Assembly: GCF_026213295.1 (NCBI RefSeq)
Contig: NC_079426.1
Span: 24,269,320 to 24,333,319, forward strand
Direction of reading: 5' to 3'
Source of the DNA: Gadus chalcogrammus
Taxonomy: Eukaryota; Chordata; Actinopteri; Gadiformes; Gadidae
DNA: 64,000 bases
The notes beneath the pieces are model-generated. The model ran no database searches and had not been told where the DNA came from. It was given only the letters and a program-made list of their open reading frames with translations. Every line of letters begins with the position of its first letter. Position 1 is the first letter of the stretch. This document shows, one piece after another, positions 52,411 to 62,575 of this stretch. The position numbers and the translations under genes were made by a program.

Positions 52411-55400
52411 GACACATCAATTGAACCCATCCCCAAACGATGGGAGCAGCAGTGCAGACTCCGACAGGAGCCATCTTCAAAATGAAGCTTTCGACTTATA
52501 AGCTAGAACTAACAGATAGAACTCTGCAGAGCATTAACTCTAAACATTGAATATTAAACATAAGGCACTTGAAATAACTATGGTGTATTGGCACAGCAGA
52601 ACTTAAAATTAGATTGTACAAAAAAAATATATATATATATATATATATGCATGTTCCCACAGACTATACATCTAGGAAACGTTTATACATGCATTTACAC
52701 CCACCCACCAGTCTCTGTGACTGAAAAGAATACAATAAAAATAATAAGGGTAGTGGCATGTGGATTATATACATTTCCTTTTTAGGGAGAACATATTGGG
52801 ACACAAACCTAAGTAGGCTATTGTTATCAACTTCAAACAGATACAAAAATATAAAAAATAATAATAATAATAATAATATAAACAGTACAGCTAGAAAAGT
52901 CACCAAACGTACTTAATTGTCCATAAGTGGAGTTGGACAAATATCAAAGTCGTCTAATATAAACAAAAATATTAGGTGACAGCTGGAGGCTTCAAATAGT
53001 TACAGGGAGAAAGTAATTTTACAACTCACCAGAACTGGAAAAGGAGGACCGGAGCAAAGGACAGCACGATACGGGACTCTATTTATTCAGTGTTTTAATA
53101 AATGTCTTAGCCTCCTCTGGGGAAGTGAAGTCGCGCTGTACACCTGCATAGGTGATGCGAAGTCGTGCAGGAAAGAGGATGCCAAACCTGACTCCATCGA
53201 TGCCTCGTAGGAGGTGCCGAACCTCGGTGAAGGCTGCGCGAGCCCGGGCCGTCTTGGGGGTATAGTCCGGGAACACGGAGATGGACATGTTGCGCAGAGT
53301 AATCTGTTGTAACTCTCTCGCCTTTCTGAGGATCTCGTTGCAGTCATTATAGTAGTGCAGCCTTGCGACAATGGCGCGGGGGCGGTTGCCCGGTGCGGGC
53401 TTTGGCGCCAGAGCGCGATGTGATCTGTCGATCAGCGGCTCCTTCACGAGTGAGAAAGCCTCCATCAATAGCTTGGAAACGTTAGCCGCTGATGCCGAGT
53501 TAGGGTCGTCCTCCGGGATACCGATGATACGGATGTTCTGGCGGCGCGATCGGGACTCTAAGTCATCACACTTATCCTCCATCTTAGCCGCCTCCTGTGT
53601 CAAGTGCTCCACTTTAGCCCTGAGGGCCACGATGTCATCAGTGCATGTAGAGAGGGACAGCTCGACTTCAGATACGGTGCTCTTCAAGCTAGCAACGTCC
53701 TGCCGGACAGCGGACAGACTGGAGGAAAGCTCAGTTTTAAAGGCTAGAAGCTCGGTTTTAATTGAACTGAGGGTCTCAGCCAAGGCTTCCCGGAGCTCAG
53801 CTTTAAACATTGCTGCGACATCGAGACGAAGAGCAGACAAAAGCTCATTTCTGATCGAGGTCACGTCCATAGTTTCCGGCGGTAGACTCCGCGGGGGAGG
53901 AAATTCAGGAGGGGTCGGGGACCGAGGGCGCGCAACAGGCCGCAGGTGAGGTGTAATACTGTTCTTCCCTTTTTTCGCCTTAGGCGACATGAAAGTAGTA
54001 GAAAATAAACCAAATGTGTAAATAAAAGTTCACTTAAGCTGCTGGACCGTAGTGGGGGTGAGAAAAGTGCCTTGAAATTGAAAAAATTAATAAATCTGCA
54101 GGAGCTCAAGACGACGCGACCTACATCTCGTTTCGCCAAGCCGGAAGCCCTGAAATACATTTTTAAATATAGCAGCAACCCCTCCACCTCTTTTTCCAGA
54201 TCTATATGCATCAAAAAAGTTATAGTTGGGAGGAGCTGTCTCTATCAGAACGGTTGCGCTGTTAATTTGTTCCAGCCATGTTTCAGTTAAAAACATAAAA
54301 TCCAGTTTAGAAGTGGTAATAAAATCATTAACTAAAAATGATTTGTTATTAAGAGACCTCACATTATGTAGAGCCATCCTGATGGTGTTGTTGATAGGCT
54401 TTAAGGTTGTTTTTGGTTTGGAGGCAATAGATATGAGATTTGTGAGGTTAGCAGTGTGTCTAAGTTTCCCCTACCCTAAACTTACCAATAACGGGGCCGT
54501 TCTCCTTCCTGGTGTTCCTGGGTTTCCCTATACTCTTGTTCATGATGGCAAGGATCTCCTTCTTAGCCACTGGAAAACATTTGTATCAAACATATAACTC
54601 TCTCAGTGCCGATACATGCCCTGGCTTACCGTTAAGCGATGGTGTGAGTGTGTGTTTCAACCTGTAGCTTGCTGGATAGCCTCCATGACCAGTTTCAGGG
54701 GCAAGCCTGGTATTTTTACATCAGCCTGGAAAAAAAAGAGCAATCTCAAAACACACGTTGTCCACTTATAGGCACGCACACTGAAAACACAAGCATTACA
54801 CTGGCATTGCTACTTTCCCAGCCTTTAATCATTTCACCTGTAAGGCAGTGATACCCTTGATTGTTCCAGCCATTTTGAAGTCCATGTCCCCCAGGTAGTC
54901 CTCTATTCCCTGTGTGGAAAAACAAACCATACATCATGTTCTAAATTAAGGAAGATAGGGAATATACTACTTATTTTTGAAGATTACAAAGTGCTGTAAC
55001 TAAGATTTGAGAGCCATAACACAAGAGTGTTTAGAGAGCAAGATTTGAAAACTAAACAAAATAACCTCTCTGATCCCTTCTCCTCTACGTTTCTCCCCCA
55101 TTGAGAAGTGTTACATTTCGCTCACCTGTGATCGACAGGCAAGATGGATTCCCCGAACAAATCACAGAAGAGATGCCCTGATTAGTCAGATATGAGAGTG
55201 GTCTAAAATCCAAATGATCTTATACAGAGGAAGACGCAGACAGCGCACTTACAGCTGATGGATGGCGAGCCTATTTTAAGCAATCAACCAACAAACAATT
55301 GTTCTCGAATCCTACCCTCCAGCACCTTCAAATAAAACATTGGTAAGAAAGCCTATACAAACCAGAATGTCAGTGAGTAATCTGTAATCCTGTATCTCAT

Positions 55401-58400
55401 TTGGCTTCTCTGGGCTGGGCTTGGAGATGAGACCAATGGCTACGCCGGCCACAGCAGAGGAGATAGGCACACCTACAACAGAGACCAAACCTCTCTAATG
55501 TCATATTCCTCTCCCCGTCTGCTGTTTATTGTGTCCTCATAGAGAAAACCTACTTGCTTGATATGAAAAGTATACAGTAAGGACAGCCCTTAAAGAACAG
55601 GTAAAACAAACCAACAACATAAATGCTTCTGCAGATGTTCTCTAAGTTAAGTCATCTGAATGTTGTTCTTTTGGGATTCATTGTGAATAAAGCAGTTGGG
55701 GGCCAAGTACCTGCATCCATAAGAGCAAGACTTCCTCCACAAGCCGAGGCCATAGAAGAGGAACCTGAGATAGAGACAGCAGATGATAATGAGTCTCTTT
55801 CCTAGTAGGGAAGACAAATAAGGGATATGGTCTAGTGTGGTAGGAGTGATTCTGAGATTGCTATGAGCAGCACGCACCGTTGGACTCCAGCACCTCAGCG
55901 GTGACTCTGATGGTAAAAGGAAAGTCTTTGGGAATGACTGGTCTCAGAGACTTCTCCGCAAGGGCCCCTGAGTGAAACAAATACGCTTACAGCAAAAGGA
56001 ACTCTGGTCTTCAGAGAGGGGACAAGTATGCCCTGCAGGTTGAATACATGTGAAGCTGAACATATACAAACCATGACCAAGCTCTCTCCGATTTATACCC
56101 CCCATCTTGCCTATCTCATTGGTAGCGTATGGCGGGAACTGGAAAGAAGGATATGTGATGTAGGGTCAATAACAGGTATGAAATACAGGACGAAGGTCAT
56201 TAATACTACAGTAACACAAGTTATAACAGCATTTGAGCTTACTTACTTCATAATGGAGCATAAAGTTCTTGTCTTTTATACCACTGTTGTGACAAAATAA
56301 ATAAAATACTTTCATTAATACATACAGATTTGAAAAAGGGTTTTATTAACAAACCTGCTCAGGAGACGAACATATGCAGGCAACCAAAGATTACATTGTT
56401 TTCTTTCAATCTGAATAATCCTGATATTGTCAGCCCTTCAAAGCCGGTTCTTAAAACCACAATGGCATGAATTAAAAACTACCTTAGAGCTGTCGTGATG
56501 AGGTCAGCTTTTACAGTGGATTCCAGGGAATCAAACGTTACGCCACAGAGTACCTGTTGATGAATCATATTCATAAACACATGTATAGGTCATGTCTGAC
56601 AACAAAAAGGTTTCTGCGTACAGATACATTTTCTAGTTGGACAGAACTCCGGTCCAGTAGTGAAATGGTGTTTTGCCTACCTGTGTTTGTCCTCTCTGGA
56701 ACAAGGCAGAGCCGTGGAGTGGTTTCAATACGTCCACCTCACAGGAGATGTTCCTCAGTGCTGTCAGGTCTCGGCCATCACACCTGGTAGCCAATACACA
56801 CTTACTGCACAGGCTCCAAACCAACTCGCAGGGCACACTAAGGAGTTCCACCGATCAGTTCGTAACACAGGGGACATTGCTCACCTCTTATATTCGTGAA
56901 GCACCAGATTGCGGAAGATGTCTTTGCTCACAGTGTTGAAGCACTCCATGACCTCAAAGAGCTCTGCTTGAGGGTATTTCACTACAATGGTAAAGATAAC
57001 GAGGCTATAATGTAGTGAAGTATATCTCTGATACACACATACACATTCTGTATTTAGCAAATAAAACGCTTGAAATCAATGGTTCACCTTTCAGTGCTTC
57101 CTCTGTTTCGAGTCGTACTTTGTTGATTGCATCGTCTCTAGAAATCTAAAATGAAAGAAGTTAGTAATAACATAAACATGCACAACAACCACCGGTGGCC
57201 ATGCAGACTGTGAAATAAAGAGCTGGGCAGGCCATTCAGGCTCCATGTTCCTCACACATCTTTCCAAGATTAGGACAAGATAAGTGATTTGCAAACAAAT
57301 TAAAAATGACACACCTTATCATGGGAAGAGTCTTTGAAAACGGAGTAGATTCTATCTGCGGATAACCTGCACAGAGGCAAGATCTAAAGTCATATACAGG
57401 ACAGACATTGCGGTATCGGGCATTGGTCAACATGACTTTTAAAAAAAAACAAGGTGTTTGATGCAGAAACCACTGCCTTAACAAAGTAAAAAGCAGCGGT
57501 TCCAGTTGAACATAAGATAGCAGTCGCAGAGCATTTTTAGGAATTGCTTTCTAAATTTAGTCTATACATACATACATACATACATACTGCACTGCATTGA
57601 TGTCCAAAAAAAAAAGCAATCATGACTGTATATTTTACACGATTGTATATAATTGTTTAACCCAGTCAATTGTATGCACCTATTTGTCATTGAAAAATTA
57701 TTTATGTTGTGTGTGAGAGTATCTTTGACACCCAAAGGCTTACTGTCGGGCGTGCTCCACCATGTCTCCTGGGGCAGAGAACATCTTGACGGGGGTGCGC
57801 TTCGTGACCTTCTTCTCTCGACACAGCTGCTGGATGGCGTGTATGATCTGCTGGGTGTGTTTCACGCCAACCTTCACCGCGTGGCAGAAATCCTGTTGCA
57901 GCACGTTCTCCGCCGATGCCTCAATCATCACTGATGTGTGAGAGGGAGTAAGAGTGAGAGAGTGAGAGACAGAGATTTTGTATTTAGACGCAAAAGCAGA
58001 CAACCGTATTAGCAACAACCATTAGCAAAGAACCTGCAAAATGTTGCCTTACCAACTTGACTGCTGGGAGCTCCGGCCAGTATGAGATTGAGAGAGCTGG
58101 AGCCCATCTCCTTCCTAGTAGGGTTGATTAGGAACTCTCCTTCCACCAAACCCACCCGCACCGCACCTGGCATACACACACGCACACACACACTTTTATG
58201 ATTACACAGAAAGACTTGATAATAATAGACACCTGTTATTGTTATCTGCCATGTAAATGATAGAGATATTTTCTCTACATTCTAGAGATTATTATTCCCA
58301 TTCGATACTTTTAGGATGTACCCTACCCTCTATCACCAAAGATGTCTGTCTAAGGTATAAATAATTTGTGATATTCAGCATTTGGATGCATGACTTACCG

Positions 58401-58618
58401 ATGGGTCCGTTCCAGGGGATGTCTGACATGGCCAGAGCTGCAGAGGCTGAAACAAATAGGAAGGTTTGACTTTAGCCAAAAACAGCTGGAAGTAATGAGA
58501 AAAAATAAACCAAAATATGATCTGGCGCCTGACTCACCTCCATTGATTGCCAATACATCTGGATCATTAACACCATCCACAGCTAGCAGGTTACACAGAA
58601 CCTAGAAACACACACACA

Positions 58619-58681
<63 letters not shown>

Positions 58682-59452
58682 CTAACAACCAGCTTCAAGG
58701 AGCATACACTTTAAACAAGGTATAACATAAGGAAAGTAGAAATGTCACTGACCTGGGTGTCGTAGAAATAACCAGCAGGAAACAGAGGTCTGATAGCCCG
58801 ATCTAAGATACAGAAGATAAATAGCTTAAGACTCTGTAATTGAAATATTTTGTAAAATGGAATTTGTTATGCAGCGAATGCAAAACCAAGGTTGCTTAGA
58901 ACACCTTACAACATTATTTTCCAATCAAGTGAAACCCTTGAGTAGTTTATTCCAAATACCACAGTTAGCAATAATGCTTAGATACAAATTTTGTTAATCT
59001 TTAACGTTTTATCTGTGTTTTATTGACTTAATCGGTTGATTTGCAGTGCTTTGAGCATTTTAACTCGTCAATGAAACATCTGTTTAATGTTCTATTGACC
59101 GTTCTTTTTATTGTTGGAGCGCTTGAATTATTAAATATCTGGTCGAAGACAATCTTTATTTCAGCTGATGAAGTTGATGAACCCAATAATATTGCATTCG
59201 ACTGGCTTTTACACAGTATATTTTTACAATTATTTTTGGTTATTACATTTTCTAAACTTGTTACTCTAGAATTCACATGGGGTCACACTCTAAACAAATC
59301 TAAATGTAGGCATGTGACCAAAGGACAGAGGTTTTTCCAAACCAACCTATGAGTCTACTGGTGAGGATCTCGTTGTCCGAGGTGCCTAGCTCTCGTCTCA
59401 GGTGGTTGGTGGGGATGCGACCTGCTGCAGCGGCCTTCTGCCTGTAGTCCAC
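42478..59452 (-). CDS. pnpt1: PNPT1, mitochondrial polynucleotide phosphorylase, 3' 25 exons
   Basis: Exons: 59452-59347, 58802-58753, 58601-58538, 58446-58399, 58166-58053, 57930-57744, 57366-57315, 57145-57088, 56981-56885, 56783-56681, 56553-56483, 56283-56247, 56138-56072, 55967-55878, 55764-55711, 55472-55363, 54909-54838, 54725-54662, 54569-54486, 44875-44792, 44545-44439, 43066-43011, 42918-42840, 42769-42722 and 42633-42478 (TGA). Phases join to 685 codons. Parts: the first RNase PH domain ([28 protein letters not shown]), helical linker, second RNase PH domain ([57 protein letters not shown]), KH domain ([18 protein letters not shown]) and S1 domain ([20 protein letters not shown]). 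It is the 3'-5' phosphorolytic exonuclease and RNA import factor of mitochondria. The first about 100 residues, with the targeting peptide, would need about three more exons; none was recognised up to 64000. Confidence 0.96.
43113..44268. mobile_element. hAT element in a PNPT1 intron, 1.16 kb
   Basis: The ends are TAGGGGTGTGACGA at 43113 and TCGTCACACCCCTA ending at 44268, with 8-bp direct copies ACGAATAC at 43105-43112 and 44269-44276. It has a subterminal GAGACGAGACGAG-rich part. It is non-autonomous and carries the MITE at 43477-44068. It lies between exons 44545-44439 and 43066-43011. Confidence 0.93.
43477..44068. mobile_element. Harbinger-like MITE nested in the hAT
   Basis: The ends are GCTGTGTTCGAAATC at 43477 and GATTTCGAACACAGC ending at 44068; TTA lies on each side (43474-43476 and 44069-44071), the usual 3-bp target duplication of PIF/Harbinger elements. 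Subterminal parts (CACTATTTAGGGAACGA and TATAATGCACTATATC) are also partly inverted. Confidence 0.88.
44601..44672. repeat. (CT)n/(C)n tract with a preceding ATGTTCA repeat
   Basis: CTCTCT repeats followed by a C run. Directly before it, AATGTTCA is repeated about four times (44573-44601). Confidence 0.95.
46574..47632. mobile_element. hAT element (TAGGGATGGGAATCG type) nested in a hAT
   Basis: The ends are TAGGGATGGGAATCGAG at 46574 and the inverted ATTCCCATCCCTA ending at 47632, with 8-bp direct copies CCACTATG at 46566-46573 and 47633-47640. GGAATCG repeats follow the ends on both sides. The middle (about 46768-47200) carries the [13 protein letters not shown] module. Confidence 0.93.
46768..47200 (+). 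repeat. [17 protein letters not shown] module, copy 2
   Basis: It starts near TGCGTTCACACCAAACGCG, then CAGCCAATCAGCGTTCAACA, GTGTAACGTAACAGCCAATC, and an ATG at 46998 opening [18 protein letters not shown], followed by a TA-rich expansion and GGGATTGGGCTTCTCGGGGT. About 300 bp are shared with 62880-63175. Confidence 0.7.
48227..49336 (+). mobile_element. hAT element (TAGGGCTGCAGGATAT type) with a BED-finger remnant
   Basis: The ends are TAGGGCTGCAGGATATATCG at 48227 and ATATCGTGCAGCCCTA ending at 49336; the 8-bp direct copies are GTATCAAG at 48219-48226 and 49337-49344. It is a deletion derivative of a ZBED-type autonomous element, inserted in the LINE. A related right-end fragment is at 63670-63750. 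Confidence 0.94.
48538..48850 (+). pseudogene. BED zinc finger start of a ZBED-type hAT transposase
   Basis: From the ATG at 48533-48538 the frame reads [23 protein letters not shown], meets a TAG, and continues [20 protein letters not shown], then [16 protein letters not shown]. The C-x2-C and H-x4-H pattern is a BED finger. A 73-bp direct duplication (48440-48512 and 48513-48585) repeats the start region out of frame. The catalytic part is deleted. Confidence 0.8.
50440..52261 (-). pseudogene. L1 ORF2: endonuclease and partial reverse transcriptase, broken
   Basis: Starts at 52261 ([40 protein letters not shown]), APE endonuclease continuing to [12 protein letters not shown] frameshift near 51840-51870 moves to the frame with [14 protein letters not shown] and [12 protein letters not shown]. 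Then [12 protein letters not shown] near 51560 and the linker (51584-50856), another shift near 50880, and the first part of the reverse transcriptase ([42 protein letters not shown]). The catalytic YADD block and all further 3' sequence are absent. Confidence 0.9.
52322..52411. repeat. Homopolymer A and C runs inside the L1
   Basis: A run of about 19 A at 52323-52341 and a C run of about 29 at 52382-52410, in the spacer between ORF1 and ORF2. The C-run length may be an assembly artefact. Confidence 0.9.
53079..53990 (-). CDS. LINE-1 ORF1p-like protein, intact 303 codons
   Basis: Begins [20 protein letters not shown], followed by a proline-rich part, a long coiled coil (about residues 45-140; [20 protein letters not shown]), then the RNA-binding RRM-like domain ([33 protein letters not shown]) and the C-terminal domain ([38 protein letters not shown]). 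This is the Transposase_22 family layout; length is normal for fish L1/Tx1 elements. The frame has no stop or shift, which suggests a fairly recent insertion. ORF1p is an RNA-binding trimer that packages the element's RNA. Confidence 0.93.
   Translation of the reverse strand: MSPKAKKGKNSITPHLRPVARPRSPTPPEFPPPRSLPPETMDVTSIRNELLSALRLDVAAMFKAELREALAETLSSIKTELLAFKTELSSSLSAVRQDVASLKSTVSEVELSLSTCTDDIVALRAKVEHLTQEAAKMEDKCDDLESRSRRQNIRIIGIPEDDPNSASAANVSKLLMEAFSLVKEPLIDRSHRALAPKPAPGNRPRAIVARLHYYNDCNEILRKARELQQITLRNMSISVFPDYTPKTARARAAFTEVRHLLRGIDGVRFGILFPARLRITYAGVQRDFTSPEEAKTFIKTLNK
58621..58676. repeat. (TA)n microsatellite next to a PNPT1 splice acceptor
   Basis: A perfect TA tract of about 56 bp. 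On the gene strand it ends about 20 bases before the acceptor of the exon starting at 58601. Confidence 0.97.
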
Positions 59453-59561
59453 CTGTCGGTGACGACCATGTAGGTTCAGTGATCATCGCTGCACTGCACA
59501 CACTGGAATTATCCCTTGAGGTTCTTGGTGCCTATATATAGGCAGTGGCACTATATATATA

Positions 59562-59912
59562 TATTAGTGCTGTCAAGCGATTAAAATAGTTAACTCGCGA
59601 GCAATCGCGATTAATCGCAAATGTTTTTTCTATGCTAAATATCCCTTGATTTCTTTGTCCCATTAATTTCTCATTTTAATGCTCTTATCAACATGGAGAA
59701 GTGCATCGGCTTGCCTTGTGCAAAAGTTTTTTTATTGATAACAACATTGGCATATACTGATCAAAACAGGACGATACAAAAAAAAAGCCTATAGTGCAAT
59801 TAAACGATGAACATTGCGTCAAAGAATTGCGTTAATCATGCGAGAAAAAAATTAACGCCGTTAAATTGGTTTGCGTTAACGCCGTTAATAACACGTTTAA
59901 CTGACAGCACTA
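59562..59912. mobile_element. hAT-like MITE (TTAGTGCTGTCAA type)
   Basis: The ends are TTAGTGCTGTCAAGCGATTA and CTGACAGCACTAA as inverted repeats, with a subterminal GCGATTAATCGC / GCGTTAACGCCGTTAA pattern. The flanks are TA-rich, so the target duplication is ambiguous. A broken relative is at 38017-38318. It lies upstream of the first recognised PNPT1 exon. Confidence 0.75.
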
Positions 59913-59920
59913 ATATGTAA

Positions 59921-60065
59921 GGGATAATGTATAGAACGCCGGTCATTATCGAGAAAATAAGCCCCGACAGGGCGAACAGGACACTGACGCGCAGCGGAGG
60001 TGTCTTGCTTCGCCATGAAGGGGCTTATTTTTCGACAATGACCGGCGAAGTTCTATACATTATCC
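59921..60065. repeat. Strong hairpin-forming inverted repeat
   Basis: The left arm 59921-59965 (GGGATAATGTATAGAACGCC..) is answered by 60019-60065 (..TTCTATACATTATCCC) with few mismatches and a loop of about 53 bases. Shorter related pieces (CGCACAGCGGAGG, CATTATACAACAGTTA) recur to about 60930, suggesting one larger repetitive element of unknown class. Confidence 0.85.
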
Positions 60066-60938
60066 CGCTTATTACACGGCTACTTCCCAAAACGAAACAA
60101 TTTATTTACAATGCATTTGTTACCAGCATTCATAGTGTTGATCAGCAGAGAAATAGTCCGCCCAAGACGTTGACGTCGTCGCTTAGCAACCGACAGCGCT
60201 TGGGTTGATACATATCACGCTTATTACATTGACAAGTTACCGGACTACGTGCGGAGTGATACCAAAGGCAAAAAGTCCTTTTGTTTACCTTGACAGCGGT
60301 CATTATTCATCCGTTGCCAATGAATTATCAAAAAATAATTGACCGCCGGAAGTGCCCATGCAAGTGAACGGAACGTTGAAAAGACCCGTGTGATAAATAT
60401 ATATATTTAAGCAATAGATCACGACAGGCTGTGGTATGTGCTCATTATACCACTGTTAAGGGGCGTTGTCCGGCCCCGACGCACAGCGGAGGGCGGGCGA
60501 CCCCCTTCACATAGACACACTACATTTAAAAAGAAACCAAGAAAGTAGCCGTTTTATTAAAGAATACAAAAAAAAGTAGTCCCTCCTGGCTGCCTTCAAA
60601 ATGCACGACGGTCGCTATGCAACACACTTTAGCGTCCCTCCGAGAGAAGGCTCGGCTAGAGCGGTTCGCCGGCAATTTATCCTATGGAGCAGTTCACTCG
60701 CCGTGTGCCTAAGCTTTCGTTAGTCTCTCCATCGCCTTGCTCACTCCCGGAGTAACAACATTTACGCCCTCTCCATCATCCAACATATGTTTTACTTTGT
60801 AACTGTTTCTACTTCCAGGTGCGGAGTGATATGCAAACTTTCACAAAATGATCGGGCGTCATAGCAGTTATGTATACGCTCATTATACAACAGTTAGGAA
60901 CCAATCAGATCGCTGGATTTAGGCCCCCCGTTGTATAA

Positions 60939-60971
<33 letters not shown>

Positions 60972-61430
60972 AGTGGCGGCTGGTGGTTTTTAAACTGAGA
61001 GAGGAAGGACTGCGCGCTTGGTTGCCATTGGCCTGCTTGCACTGATGGTTGCCTATTGTGGCATAAGTATGTGACACACTAAAGTTGTTTCAGGGTGTTT
61101 TGGTGAACTACAAAATAGCAGGATGGGATAATTATGTGAATTGATACAAATCCACAAGTGGCAGCATTGTACTTTGAATGTTGGTGGGCAGCATGTCTTG
61201 GACTACAAAGGCAGAAGGAAATGATTCAAAGCCACTAGTCAAATCAGGCCTACTCTTGATTTGTAAAACTAAATAAATACCATTGGGCCTATTTTTGCCC
61301 TCACTGACTGAAGCTATTGGTTGTAACTTGGTTATGTTTATTTTCAGCAACAATTGTTTTAAGAAAAATAAAGACACAATAACAAAAGTGATGCCATTTA
61401 CAATGCATCATGCTCTGAATGGGGTCATCC
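60066..61430. other. Repetitive intergenic or intronic DNA, no gene seen
   Basis: Includes a partial direct repeat (GTGCGGAGTGATA at about 60249 and 60820), a short CA tract (60949-60971) and a GTGGCGGCTGGTGG sequence of the kind that starts some fish DNA transposons. PNPT1 5' exons were looked for and not seen. Confidence 0.45.
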
Positions 61431-61438
61431 CTATGTTC

Positions 61439-62318
61439 TAGGGATGGGCACGAGTAGTAAATTCCAAACTCGAGTGATCGAAGGAATTCCTCGAGGATCA
61501 ATCGAGTACTCGTTTAATCAAATCTATTTTTAGAATGCAACGCATCTGCAGCAGGAATACGCCTGATGATGAACTGCAATATTACCAACCAAACATGTAA
61601 TGCTTATTCTCCATCAAAACAGTCAGAGTTATCAGAGTATTCATTATTTATTTTTGCAAACGTTCAAAACACATTTTCTCTTGCAAAAATAAATATGCGT
61701 CTCACCATTTAAACCACGTCGAACCAAGGCCTGTAACAGTTTAAAAAAAACAAACGAAACAAGTAGCCTAACTATTGCAAATAATTTAAAGCTGCAAATA
61801 AAACGGCAGCAAATGGACTATGGAAATACTCAGCGTTGTGATCTTCTCTACACGGCCGGGATTAGAGCTGCGTCTTGCGGCGGTGAAAATAGCCGACACA
61901 CTTGGTTGCTGCGGGTCTGCTTTCCCCGTGTTTCAGGAGCATGTGCCGCATAGTACTTTCTGGTATCTCGATTTCGCTTGGCATATTTTACATTTCACCT
62001 TATGATCTCCTATTTCTTTAAAGTATTTAAATTCTTCGCTGCGCTTTGCTTTAACCGCCATCTCTTAACTTTTTTAATTCTGGCGTGCCTGCACACGGCA
62101 CGGAACGCGCCACACAGAAATGGATACATTTCATTTGCTTTGTGCCCACGGCATGCGTTAGTGGCGCCGACAGAGAATTTATACATTTGCTTCAGAAAAC
62201 TTTGATTGTGTGTGTATATGCAAACTCGAGTTTGCCTGTCCACCAACCGAGTTCATTTGTAACGAGTATCCATGATCGCCTGAGTACTCGAGTAATCGAT
62301 TCCTCACGCCCATCCCTA
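61439..62318 (-). mobile_element. hAT element (TAGGGATGGGCACGAG type) with target duplication
   Basis: The ends are TAGGGATGGGCACGAGTA at 61439 and TCACGCCCATCCCTA ending at 62318; the 8-bp direct copies are CTATGTTC at 61431-61438 and 62319-62326. Subterminal ACTCGAGT motifs occur at both ends. It is 880 bp, a deletion derivative with a BED-finger remnant on the minus strand. Confidence 0.94.
61880..62061 (-). pseudogene. BED zinc finger of a ZBED-type hAT transposase, frameshifted
   Basis: The ATG at 62061 (minus) opens MAVKAKRSEEFKYFKEIGDH, then KVKCKICQAKSRYQK, and after a single-base shift MRHMLLKHGESRPAATKC. This gives the C-x2-C and H-x4-H spacing of a BED finger. The rest of the transposase is deleted. 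Confidence 0.75.
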
Positions 62319-62575
62319 CTATGTTCCCCCGGTCCTATGTTCCCCGGGTGCAAAGGGTTAGGGTCAGGTTTAGGGTTAGGGTTAGGGTGAGGGTTAACCC
62401 TAAACCTAACCATAACCAATCGGAGGAGAGACATTCTAACCAATCACAGGCGAATCAGAGGTGAAGAAGGCGGTACTTGCCCCTACCATCCTAAGAAAAA
62501 AGGTTTTGCTCACAGGTTCCTATGTTCCCCGGTCACATACAAAGCGGGGAACATAGGACCCGGGGAACATAGATA
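62319..62575. repeat. Second locus of the GGGGAACATAGGACCC 16-mer
   Basis: CTATGTTCCCCCGGTCCTAT followed by GTTCCCCGGG lies at 62319-62348 directly after the hAT. At about 62517-62575 come TTCCTATGTTCCCCGG, a short spacer and GGGGAACATAGGACCCGGGG, in inverted order. The same motif forms the clusters at 30268-30415 and 30848-31028. Confidence 0.9.
62353..62412. repeat. Interstitial telomere-like tract, palindromic
   Basis: Imperfect TTAGGG units (GGGTTAGGGTCAGG, TTTAGGGTTAGGGTTAGGG) are followed by the opposite strand form (TTAACCCTAAACCTAACC). Vertebrate telomere repeat is TTAGGG. Confidence 0.88.

Larger units (their letters stand above)
50431..54147 (-). mobile_element. L1/Tx1-clade LINE, 3'-truncated, with target duplication
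   Basis: It is flanked by 18-bp direct copies CCCTGAAATACATTTTTA at 50413-50430 and 54148-54165. From the 5' end (54147) it has a UTR, an intact ORF1 (53990-53079), a spacer with A and C runs, and a broken ORF2 that ends within the first third of the reverse transcriptase. An A-rich 3' end (about 50485-50431) follows. It interrupts the jockey-type LINE. The target duplication and 5' start look complete, so the missing part is the 3' side. Confidence 0.93.
45000..54470 (-). mobile_element. Jockey-superfamily (L2/Rex-type) LINE, broken into pieces by later insertions
   Basis: On the minus strand the pieces run: about 54470-54166 ([19 protein letters not shown] and LTETWLEQ, start of the endonuclease), about 50412-49345 ([31 protein letters not shown]), 48226-47822 ([28 protein letters not shown]) and 46286-45000 ([14 protein letters not shown], the catalytic YADDTQIYV near 46030, and CNGLLTGLP). 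Its 3' end at about 45000-45070 has the fish-type GCAACTTTATTTATATAGCA tail. Two hAT elements and one L1 interrupt it. With them removed the reading joins across the breaks (DTVD continues into [16 protein letters not shown]). Confidence 0.9.

Noticed and set aside
53371..53949. A 192-codon plus-strand frame
   Set aside because: It is the antisense shadow of the L1 ORF1, which has clear family motifs on the minus strand.
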